Assembly: GCA_963696625.1 (NCBI GenBank)
Contig: CAVOKZ010000025.1
Span: forward strand, 1-36,889
DNA length: 36,889 nucleotides
Reading direction: 5' to 3'
Source of the DNA: JAWVFN01 sp963696625
GTDB taxonomy: Bacteria > Actinomycetota > Thermoleophilia > Solirubrobacterales > 70-9
Of the stretch, positions 24,369 to 32,429 are shown piece after piece; position 1 is the first letter of the stretch, and the number at the start of each line of letters is the position of its first letter. The notes under the pieces are model-generated. The model searched no databases, was not told the origin of the DNA, and saw nothing but the letters and a program-made list of their open reading frames with translations. A program made the translations under genes and the position numbers.

Positions 24369-25850
24369 ATGTCAGCACCCGTCAGCGATGAGCGCTGGTC
24401 GGTCGACCGCTTCACCAAGGCGCGCGACCAGGAGGTCCTGAGCCAGGCGCGGACCGACCTCGGCTCTCTGGAGGACTCCCTTGAGCGCCACCGCTCCCTG
24501 CCGGAGGCCAACCGGGCAGATCTCGTGTTCCGCACAGCCCGCGAGCGCGCTGCCACGGTAGTCCAGCCGCGCCATGGGGAGACGCTGATCGACGGCCAGA
24601 TTCGCGCCATGCAGGCCCTCGACGACGCCGGCGCCGACGTACTCTCGGTCCTCACCGATGCCTATACTCGGCAGCTCAAGTTCGAGGATGCCGAGCGCGG
24701 GCTGCGCGAGAGCGAGGAGGCGGGGCGCTCGCTGATCTCCGGATATCCGATCGTCGCCCGCGGTGCCAAGGCGAGCGAGATCATCGTCGACAGCGTCAAC
24801 CGCCCGTGTAGCGTGCGGATGGCCTCGAGCGACGCGCGCCTCTGCAAGGAGCTCTACATGGCCGCCGGCTTCACCTACATGTTCATGGGGCCGGTCCAGA
24901 ACCTGGCCTACGAGAAGCTCGCGACGCCCGAGGAGCTGATCCACAACTACCAGTACGAGGACCGCCTGATCGGCTACTTCGAGGACAGCGGCTGCCCGAT
25001 CGTCAAGGAGCTGCCGGCAACGCTGACTGGGACGCTCGTCCCCCCCTGCATCGCGCTTACCTCGACCCTGATCGACACGATGCTCGCCGTCAAGCAGGGC
25101 GTGCGGCGCGTCGTCTGCAGCTACGGGCTGCTCGGCAACCTGATCCAGGACGTCGCCGCGATCCGCGTGCTGCGCGAACTGGCGAACGAGTACGTCGCCG
25201 AGATCGCCGACGACGTCGAGATCTACATCGACACGCCGCAGTGGATGGGCGACTTCCCCCACGAGGAGGCCGAGGCCTACGGCGTCGTCCTCAGCGGCTC
25301 GATCGCCGCCGTTCTCGGAGGCGCCGACGAGATCATCACCAAGTCACTCGACGAGGCTTTCGGCGTGCCGACTCTCGAGGCGAACGTCGCTGGGGTAGTC
25401 GCCACCAAGCAGGTCGCCGAACTGCTCGGCCACCAGCCCCTGCCCGCCTCCGCCGAGCTCGACGCGGAGATGGACCTGATCCGCCGCTCGGTGCGGGCGA
25501 TCCTCGACGCGACGATGAAGCTCGGTGAGGGAGATCTCGCCGCCGGCACGGCCGCGGCGATCCGGACGGGAGTGATCGACGTTCCCTTCTCCCCCAACGT
25601 CTACAACGCCGGCGTCGGTCTCACCGCGCGCGACATGCAGGGTCGCGTGCGCTGGCTCAACCCCGGCAGCGTGCCGCTGCCCGCCGACGTCCGCGCCTTC
25701 CACGAGGAGCGGATTGCCGAGCGAGCCGAGCACGCGGGGAAGGCCGGCTACCAGCTCACCGTCGACGACGTGGTCGGATTCAGCAAGGGCCTCAGCCCAA
25801 AGCAGGCTCAGCCGGCGCCGGCCTGGCGCGAGCCGGGAGCGGTCGCGTAG
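24369..25850 (+). CDS. Glutamate mutase-like E subunit, second copy
   Basis: The 493-residue GlmE homologue has the full barrel (LTGTLVPPC, SYGLLGNLIQDVAA, QWMGDFPHEEAEAYGV). The arginine claw is kept as Arg68 (VQPRHG), Arg101 (DAYTRQ) and Arg150 (SVRMASSDARL), as is the Lys/Glu pair (TKSLDEAFG). The pocket loop that carries Glu171 and Tyr177 in glutamate mutase (NEGGGISY) is replaced by YMFMGPVQ. The amino-group contact is thus hydrophobic, while Tyr181 matches Tyr181. This differs from both other copies. ATG 24369 has a near-ideal ribosome site (CGGAGGAGAA); an in-frame ATG at 24315 adds residues unlike the family. It has no S subunit beside it. The 3' end overlaps the convergent ligase by 43 bases. 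Confidence 0.9.
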   Translation: MSAPVSDERWSVDRFTKARDQEVLSQARTDLGSLEDSLERHRSLPEANRADLVFRTARERAATVVQPRHGETLIDGQIRAMQALDDAGADVLSVLTDAYTRQLKFEDAERGLRESEEAGRSLISGYPIVARGAKASEIIVDSVNRPCSVRMASSDARLCKELYMAAGFTYMFMGPVQNLAYEKLATPEELIHNYQYEDRLIGYFEDSGCPIVKELPATLTGTLVPPCIALTSTLIDTMLAVKQGVRRVVCSYGLLGNLIQDVAAIRVLRELANEYVAEIADDVEIYIDTPQWMGDFPHEEAEAYGVVLSGSIAAVLGGADEIITKSLDEAFGVPTLEANVAGVVATKQVAELLGHQPLPASAELDAEMDLIRRSVRAILDATMKLGEGDLAAGTAAAIRTGVIDVPFSPNVYNAGVGLTARDMQGRVRWLNPGSVPLPADVRAFHEERIAERAEHAGKAGYQLTVDDVVGFSKGLSPKQAQPAPAWREPGAVA

Positions 25851-27338
25851 AGGTCTCGCAGCGCCTCGCGCTGCACCTTGCCCACGGGACTGCGCGGAAG
25901 TGCCTCGCGCCGGACGACGACCCGCGGGACGTACGAGTTGTTGTCGAACGGTAGGTCCCCGGCGGTCGGCTCCTCGCCGCCGGGGACCACCACCACGGCG
26001 GTGACCTCACCGTCGTGGCCGAAGACCGCGACCTCGGCCACGCGAGGGTCGGCGGCGATCGCGTTCTCGAGCTGCGAAGGCCACACGGTCGCGCCGCCGG
26101 GGACGACGATCGCGTCGACGATTCGATCGAGCACGTAAAGGTAGCCGTTTGCGTCGAGCGACCCGGCGTCGCCGGTCAGTACCCAGCCGTCGCGCAGGGC
26201 GCGAGCGGTTGCCTCGGGGTCATCCAGGTATCCCTCCATCTGCCCGTCGCAGCGCAGCGCGATCTCCCCGATCTCGCCCGGCGGGAGAGGCTCGCCATGC
26301 GGGCCGCGGATCTCGAGCCTCGGCAAACGGGAGCCGCCGACCCGCGGAGCGCAAGGGCTCCGAGCCCTCGATCTGCGCGTAGCACTCGCCTGGCGTGAGC
26401 CAGGTGGCCGGAACCGCCTCGGTCTGCCCGTAGGCCTGGAAGACGACGTCGCCGAAGACCTCGCGTGCGCGCCGAAGCACGGGCTCGGTGACCGGGGCAC
26501 CGGCGATCGCGATCACCCGCAGGGCGCTCCAGTCGCGGCTTTCGATCGTCTTGTCCTGGAGCAGGCCGGCCAGTATCCCGGGCACCATGAATGTGACCGC
26601 GATCCTCTCCGACTCGAGCAGGGCGGCCAGCTCCGCCGGCGCCGGCCGGTCGACGAGCACGTTGCAGGCGCCCGAGAGCCAGGCGGAAGTGAAGAAGTAG
26701 CCGGCGCCGTGGGCGATCGGCGATACGTTGAGGCAACGGTCGCCGAGCTCGAGCGGCGGCTGGCCGAAAAACCAGTCTCTGCACGAGGCCAGCCACGACC
26801 GATGGTTGATCGGGACGCCCTTGGGAGCGCCGGTAGTTCCGCCCGTGTGGCGGATCAGGTGGACGTCCACCGGGCGGGGAGAGGCGACCTCGGCAAGCGG
26901 CTCGCTCGTGGCGAGCAGCGCTTCGTAGTCGGATCCGCGCACGATGGCCTGCTCGGGGCCAAGCCCGGATATCGCCTCGGCGAGCGCCACTGCCTCCTCG
27001 GCCTGGCCGGCGCCGGCGACCAAGCCGCGGGCGCCCGTGCGCTCGAGGATGCGCCGGTGTTGGGAATGCGCCGCGCCGAGGTAGAGCGGCACGCGGACGA
27101 GGCCCGCGGCCGCGGTGGCCGCGATCAGGTCGGCCGAGCCGAGCTCGTTGCCCTCGAGCACCCCGACCCGGTCACCCTCTCGCAGGCCCCGCTCTCGCAG
27201 CAGCGAGGCGAGGCGCAGCCCCCGCTCCCACGACTCCGCGAAGCTGAGCTCCCGCTCCCCGTAGCGAATCGCAGGGCGGCCGGCGTAGTCGGCCGCCGCG
27301 CGCGCCATCAGCGCGGAGACGCTGGGGCCATCACGCAC
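25808..27338 (-). pseudogene. AMP-forming acyl-CoA ligase with a +1 frameshift
   Basis: This is a fatty-acid/aryl-acid CoA ligase of about 509 residues in the ANL superfamily. From GTG 27338 one frame reads through the ATP loop HTGGTTGAPKGVP and AYGQTEAVPATWLTPGE to LRSAG near 26345. The frame must shift by one extra base at about 26335-26345 to give LPRLEIRGPHGEPL, then WVLTGDAGSLDANGYLYVLDR and the C-terminal catalytic lysine region SPVGKVQREALR. Both halves are well-kept coding sequence, so a recent insertion or sequencing error is likely. It would adenylate and thioesterify the acid imported by the ABC transporter. It overlaps the preceding barrel gene by eight bases. Confidence 0.85.
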
Positions 27339-28636
27339 GGCTCATCCGCACCGCGTGGAACTCCCTGGCCTCCGCGTCGAACGGCAGGCCGCCGAATTCG
27401 GTGAAACGGACGGCGTCGGAGGCGTCGCGCGCGATCGCGGCGCGGCCGGCGATCCCGGGCACCTCGGCGGCGGGCAGGTCGATGACACCCTCCTCGAAGG
27501 CGCGGACGGCGGCCTTCGCGGCATCGCCGTCACCGAGCTCGAGCGCGCGGTCGAGGATCGCGCGCGTCTCACGCTCGATCGCGGTGTGCTCCTCGCGCTG
27601 CTCGGCGGTATCAGGGAGTCGCTGCCGCTTGGCGATCTCGACCACCGAGCGGGCAACCCGCAGCGGGCCGATGCCTCGCGCGGCCGACCCCTCGCCGACC
27701 TCGGCCCTGGAGTCGACGACCGGGAGCGCGGTCGCGCCCCCGAGCACCGCCGTCAACGCCGCGAGGCTGGTCACCGCATAGGCGTTCGGCTCGTCTGCGG
27801 GCAGCTCGGCGCCGTTCATGCTCAGCATCGTCGCGACCGGGGCCGCCTCCAGGGACAGGCGCTTCAGGTACTCGGGAGCGAGCGCACGGATGAGCCGCAG
27901 CGCGGTGACGTCCTGGATCAGGTTGCGCGTTGCGGTGAGGCCGAGGGTCATGTGGCGGACACCCTGCTCCGCGCCGATCAGTGCGTCGAGGATCACCGAG
28001 GCGCACGCGATGCTGGGAGGAGTGAGCCCGCCGACGACTCCACCGCAGTACTCGCGGTGGACAGCGACGCCCTGCTCCTCGTAGGTGGAGGCGAGGCGAT
28101 CGAGGTACTGGCGGGAAGCGACCTGGTCTGCGACCGGCCGCTTCGAGACCCCGGCCCCGATAGAGCCTCCCTGCAGGGAGCTGAAGCCGGCCGCGAGGGC
28201 AAGCTCCGCGGAGAGGCTCGGCGTGGGCGTCGCCGAGCCGAAGCTGATTCGCGATCGGGGTGGTGTCGACGATCTTGCGCATTCCCTCCAGGCCCCGCGC
28301 GGGTACGCTCAGGCCGCCGGCGCCGGCGAGATCGCTGCCCTCGGCCGAGCTGGCGTGCAGCTGGGCACCGTGGTGCCACGCCTCGATCAGGTCGGCGATG
28401 TGCCGGTCGAGGTCCGGCGCGGAGACGGTCGCCCAGACAAGCGTCTGGCTCTGATCCTCGGCGAACTCCAGCGTCGAGGAGGCGAGCTTCTCGGCCTGCA
28501 GCTGCCGCAGCCAAGCGACCCGTCCCTCGATGCTCGTCGCCGCGGCGCCGTCGAGCACCTGGGCGCGGCGCGGCGCGAACTCGTCATCGGGGATCCTGCC
28601 CGCGTGGAGGGACGGTGACCGCTCTGCTCCGCTCAT
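27331..28636 (-). pseudogene. Glutamate mutase-like E subunit, third copy, divergent and frameshifted
   Basis: ATG 28636 (overlapping the ACAD stop, ATGA) starts MSGAERSPSLHAGRIPDDEF, like GlmE at 13287. The frame breaks after TTPIANQ near 28243. Skipping one base gives FGSATPTPSLSAELALAAGF and the rest of the barrel to 27331. About 435 residues result, some 55 fewer than GlmE. The missing part includes the segment that carries R100. The positions of R66 and R149 are Thr and Gly, and the active-site Lys is Asp (VVDSRAE). The carboxylate claw is therefore gone. Apart from one indel the coding sequence is orderly (SLQGGSIGAG, HMTLGLTATRNLIQDVTALR), so it has been kept for something other than glutamate mutation, or decay is recent. 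Confidence 0.8.
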
Positions 28637-30879
28637 CTCGTCGACTCTCCTTCTCTGTCGGTTTCCTGATCGGTGGCGGTTGCCGCCTGGAATGCCCTGC
28701 GGCCGGCGACTCGCAGGGCTCCCGCGGCGAACGGATGGACGCGCTGCTGCAGGGCGGCGCGGTACCAGAGGTGGATCTCCTGCTCCCAGGTGAAGCCAGC
28801 CCCGCCGTGGGCCTGGATGCAGGTCGCGAGGACGCGCGGGTACATGCGCGCGCAGGTGAGCCGGCTGCACGCGAGCGACGCGAGGTCGAGCCCACCGCCG
28901 GCACCGATCGTCGCACCGACGTCGTAGGCGTGGCCGCGAGCGAACTCGAGCTCGCCGTAGGCGTCGGCGACGAGATGCTTGAGCGCCTGGAAGGACCCGA
29001 CCGGCACGCCAAACTGGCGTCGCTCGGCCGTGTAGGCGATTGTCCGCTTGAGGGCCTCCTGCGCCCCCCCGAGGGCCTCACCGTCGAGGAAAAGCAGGTA
29101 GTGGGCCAGGCGCTCCTCGAGGTCGCTCCGCATGTCGCCGCCCCCGTCGAGCAGCTGATCGCGACCCACGCGTACGTCCTCGAAGGTGACGTCTGCAAGC
29201 GGCTTGATCCGGTCAACGCCGTGGGGCGCCCCCACCGACAGGCCGTCCGCGTCGCGGGGAACCACCGCGACGGTCAGCCCTCGTTCAGTCTCCACCGGTA
29301 CGAGCAGCCAGGTCGAATCGGCGGCGAAGGGAACGTCGACCGACCGCCCCGCGATGCACAGCTCCCCGTTCATCATCTGCGCCGTGGCCCCCTCCCATAG
29401 CGGGGCCGCCGGCGACCCGCCGTCTGGGAGCACGACCGTGGCGAGGGCCTCTCCAGAGAGCACCGCCCCGAGGTCTGCCGCGGTTCCCCTCTCGTCCGCG
29501 CGGCGCAGCAGTGGCACCGCGAGCGTCGCCGTGACGCCGAACGCACCGGTAAGCAGACGCGCCCCCACGGCCTCGCCGAGCGCGACCAGCGTCCTCGGCA
29601 GATCCGCGCCGGCGCCGTCGGCAACCTCCAGCCATCCGCCTTCGGCGACCTGGCGCCAGATCTCGTCCAGCACCTCGCCCGGATCGTCTGCCAGCGCCGG
29701 GTGGCTCTCAATCCCGCGGCGCAGACCTCCAAGCAGGTCGTCGAGCCCCTCACGCAACATCTCCTGGTCGGCGTCGACCGCGAGCCCGCCGGCACGTACC
29801 CGCGGGCGGGCGGGCGGGCCGTTGGCAGACTGCGGCGAGCTGGTGGGCATGCCGATCGCGCGGGCGATCGTGTTGCGCTGGATCTCCGAGGTACCGGCGT
29901 AGATCGTCTCCCCGCGCGAGAAGAGGAAGGCGCGAAGCCACTCGTCGGGCCCTTCCCTCCCTGCGGCCGTGCCGAGCGACTCCACCGCCAGGTCGAGCAG
30001 GGCCTGGTGCAACTCGCTCCAGCGCAGCTTGGCGAGGGCAGCGATCACTCCGACCCGCTCCGGCGCCTCGCTGAGCCGGATCACGCGGCGCACCGTGCTG
30101 CTCAGCTGGCGGCTCTCGAGATAGAGGTCGAAGATCCGCTCGGCGGCGCGCTCGCGCTCCCCCGCGTCGGCCCGCGGAGGACCCGCAGTCGCCAGCAGCC
30201 TCGCCACCTTCTGCACCTCGCGGCTGAGGCGCAGCGAGCGCTCGGCGAAGGAGAGGCCGCGCTCCAGCGAGAGCGCCTCGACCGCCATCGGCCAGCCCCG
30301 GTTCATCTCGCCGATCACGTTCTCCGCCGGCACCTCGACATCGTCGAAGAAGACCTCAGCGAACTCGGCGCCTCCGGCGATGTTGCGAAGGGGCCTGATC
30401 GTGATCCCGGGCCGGTCCATCTCGATCACGATCATGCTGATGCCGTCGCGCTTGGGAGCCTCCGGGTCCGTTCGGACTAGCGCGTAGCAGTAGTCGGCAT
30501 GGCTCGCGAACGAGGTCCACACCTTCTGACCGCTGACGACGAGCTTCTCGCCTTCCGGTCGCGCACGAGTCCCAAGCGCGGCCAGGTCGGAGCCGGCGCC
30601 CGGCTCCGAGAAGCCCTGGCACCAGAGCTTCGAATGGTCGAGCATCGACGGCAGCAGGCGGAGGCGCTGATCCTGGCTGCCGTGGCGGATCAGGATCGGG
30701 CCGAAGATCCCGAGCCCATTGGAGTTGAGGGCCTCGGGAGCTCCGGCCCGCACCAGCTCCTCCATGACGACCACCTGGCACTCGAGCGAGAGGTCGAGGC
30801 CGCCGTATTCGACCGGCCAGCCGGGGGCGCCCCACCCTCCCTTGCCCAGTGCCGCGCCCCACTTGCGCCGGATCGACAC
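28633..30879 (-). CDS. Fused double acyl-CoA dehydrogenase (FadE34-like layout)
   Basis: One frame encodes two ACAD units. The first has the flavin motif FSEPGAGSDLAAL, VWTSFASHADY, the probable catalytic Glu in ALSLERGLSF and IYAGTSEIQRNTIARAIG. After a Pro/Arg-rich linker the second has a degenerate beta domain, then ERRQFGVPVGSFQ and QAHGGAGFTWEQEIHLW. This one-chain arrangement is known for FadE34 (ChsE3) in cholesterol side-chain degradation. The first in-frame start codon is GTG 30879. Yet good ACAD sequence continues upstream (SEIRRRVRAWLEQNLPAEWR) to about 31036, with no ATG, GTG or TTG before the crotonase stop. The real start is therefore non-standard or the sequence is faulty there. 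Confidence 0.88.
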   Translation of the reverse strand: MSIRRKWGAALGKGGWGAPGWPVEYGGLDLSLECQVVVMEELVRAGAPEALNSNGLGIFGPILIRHGSQDQRLRLLPSMLDHSKLWCQGFSEPGAGSDLAALGTRARPEGEKLVVSGQKVWTSFASHADYCYALVRTDPEAPKRDGISMIVIEMDRPGITIRPLRNIAGGAEFAEVFFDDVEVPAENVIGEMNRGWPMAVEALSLERGLSFAERSLRLSREVQKVARLLATAGPPRADAGERERAAERIFDLYLESRQLSSTVRRVIRLSEAPERVGVIAALAKLRWSELHQALLDLAVESLGTAAGREGPDEWLRAFLFSRGETIYAGTSEIQRNTIARAIGMPTSSPQSANGPPARPRVRAGGLAVDADQEMLREGLDDLLGGLRRGIESHPALADDPGEVLDEIWRQVAEGGWLEVADGAGADLPRTLVALGEAVGARLLTGAFGVTATLAVPLLRRADERGTAADLGAVLSGEALATVVLPDGGSPAAPLWEGATAQMMNGELCIAGRSVDVPFAADSTWLLVPVETERGLTVAVVPRDADGLSVGAPHGVDRIKPLADVTFEDVRVGRDQLLDGGGDMRSDLEERLAHYLLFLDGEALGGAQEALKRTIAYTAERRQFGVPVGSFQALKHLVADAYGELEFARGHAYDVGATIGAGGGLDLASLACSRLTCARMYPRVLATCIQAHGGAGFTWEQEIHLWYRAALQQRVHPFAAGALRVAGRRAFQAATATDQETDREGESTR

Positions 30880-31045
30880 GGCGAGCTCGTCGTCGGTCCC
30901 GCGGCTGATGTCGCGCCACTCGGCGGGGAGGTTCTGCTCGAGCCAGGCACGGACCCGGCGGCGGATCTCCGACGGCTCGCTCTGGGAGAACCCGCCGTAT
31001 GACGGGCTCGCGTGCGCCGCGATGGCCTGCTCGTCGGAGATCTCC

Positions 31046-31834
31046 CTACCGCCAGTCCGAGAAATCGGGTTGACGCTTCTCGAGGAAGGCGTTGGCGCCC
31101 TCGCGCTGCTCGCCGCTGGTCCAGAAGTCGGGATTGACCTCCTCGAGGTAGTCGTGGTCCTCTTGGTAGTCGCGCAGCTGCGCGTACTCCTCGTCGAAGG
31201 TCCGCTTCAGCACCTTCACGGCGGTCGGGCTGAGAGCCAGGATCTCCTGACACCAGGCGTCAACCTCCGTGTCGAGCTCGGCGAGAGGGACGACGGCGTT
31301 GACCAGGCCCCAGTCCAGAGCCTGGTCGGCGCTGTAGCGGCGGCAGAGCATCCACACCTCGCGCGCGCGCTTGGCGCCCAGTACCCGCACCAGGTAGGAG
31401 ACGAGCCACCCCTGCGCCGGACTGGCGACGCGAGGGCCGTTCTGCCCGAAGACGGCGTGGTCGGCGGCGATCGACAGGTCGCAGATGTAGGCGAGGTGAT
31501 GGCCGCCGCCGATCGCGTAGCCGTTGATCCTGGCGATCGTCGGCTTCAGAGAATCGCGCATCGCGGCGTAGAGGCGCTTCATGTCGACCTCGCCCCCGCG
31601 GTCGTCGAGCCACCCTTCCGCCTCAGCCCGGACGTCGCCGCCGGCACTGAAGGACTTCTCGCCTGCACCCGTGAGGACGACGACACCGACGTCGCGATCG
31701 TCCTTGATCCGTTCGTAGGCGTCGGTCATCTCGTTCAGCGTCATCCCGCTGAACGCGTTGAGGACCTCCGGGCGATTGATCGTGACCCGGGCAACCCCGT
31801 TCTCGATTTCGTACAAGATGTGTTCGTAGCTCAC
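31046..31834 (-). CDS. BadI/MenB-like crotonase
   Basis: The 262-residue protein follows the MenB/BadI branch of the crotonases: YEIENGVARVTINRPEVLNAF, FSAGGDVRAE, INGYAIGGGHHLAYICDLSI, VFGQNGPRVAS, and the ending GANAFLEKRQPDF. BadI hydrolyses the ring of 2-ketocyclohexanecarboxyl-CoA to pimelyl-CoA; MenB closes a ring in menaquinone synthesis. In both, an Asp usually follows the GPK(V/M)GS turn, but here the segment is SPAQGW with no Asp, so the exact reaction is open. With a BadH-like dehydrogenase nearby, ring cleavage of a cyclic 2-oxoacyl-CoA is the best guess. GTG 31834 has the ribosome site AGGAGGGAG. First gene of its operon. Confidence 0.88.
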   Translation of the reverse strand: MSYEHILYEIENGVARVTINRPEVLNAFSGMTLNEMTDAYERIKDDRDVGVVVLTGAGEKSFSAGGDVRAEAEGWLDDRGGEVDMKRLYAAMRDSLKPTIARINGYAIGGGHHLAYICDLSIAADHAVFGQNGPRVASPAQGWLVSYLVRVLGAKRAREVWMLCRRYSADQALDWGLVNAVVPLAELDTEVDAWCQEILALSPTAVKVLKRTFDEEYAQLRDYQEDHDYLEEVNPDFWTSGEQREGANAFLEKRQPDFSDWR

Positions 31835-31890
31835 AGCGGCTCCCTCCTGAGCCAGATCCGCCCTCGCGGTATTCGGTGGGCGAATCTGCC

Positions 31891-31903
31891 ATTAGTATAA
31901 TCA
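31891..31903. promoter_or_regulatory. Island element, copy 6 (before the BadI-like operon)
   Basis: ATTAGTATAATCA, identical to copy 4. On the minus strand TATACT (31899-31894) is a good -10 box, 59 bases before the BadI-like GTG. The rest of 31835-31993 holds a GC-rich imperfect hairpin (about 31931-31960) and no gene. Confidence 0.6.
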
Positions 31904-31993
31904 TACGACTAAGTTTTAGATTCGGCCGCCGCCTTTCGGCCCCCGCGCGGCGGGAAAGGTCGACAAGCGATGTGGTGGACGGGCGCGCCCGCC

Positions 31994-32416
31994 TCAGCGC
32001 GCGCGCCACACCGGGTCACGCTTGTCGATGAAGGCTCACGAGCCCTCTTTCGCGTCCTCGGAGTCGAATACGGGCGCGACGATCTCGTCCTGCCGGTCCC
32101 AGAACTCCGCGTCCGTCCAGGAGAACTGCGACTCGATCACGTTCTTTCGCGAGCTTCCCATGTAACGGCCGGTCACCAGCATGCGGGCGCGGGCGCAGCT
32201 GACCCATTCCTGGGTGACCGCGCGAGCGTCGAAGTTGCGGCCGATCACCGACCAAATCTCAAGCCACATCTCGTCGCGCCCGCGGTGCTCGCCGCCGATC
32301 CCCATCGGCATGCCGGGGGTCGTGCGGCCGATGAAGTCGGGAGCCACCAGCTGCGCCAGCGCCTCCTGGTCTCCGGCGGGAAGCACCGCGTACAGCTTCT
32401 CGAGCAGCGCTCTCAT
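31994..32416 (-). pseudogene. SnoaL-like protein joined to a crotonase tail, with internal TGA
   Basis: From ATG 32416 the reading gives a SnoaL/NTF2-like N-terminus (MRALLEKLYAVLPAGDQEAL, HRGRDEMWLEIWSVIGRN, ARMLVTGRYMGSSRK). It then changes character to FWDRQDEIVAPVFDSEDAKEGS, a stop TGA at 32038-32036, and in the same frame AFIDKRDPVWRAR with a second stop at 31996-31994. The part after about 32150 looks like the C-terminal tail of an enoyl-CoA hydratase (DAKEGxRAFxDKRxPVWxxR), with TGA where the family has a codon such as CGA. I read this as a deletion chimera of two genes. The first 115-130 residues could still be made as a protein. Confidence 0.55.
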
Positions 32417-32429
32417 GCAGGTCAGAAGA

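Noticed and set aside
31925..31965. Intrinsic terminator in the GC-rich hairpin
   Set aside because: The stem is interrupted and no T-run follows on either strand, so I do not call it a terminator.
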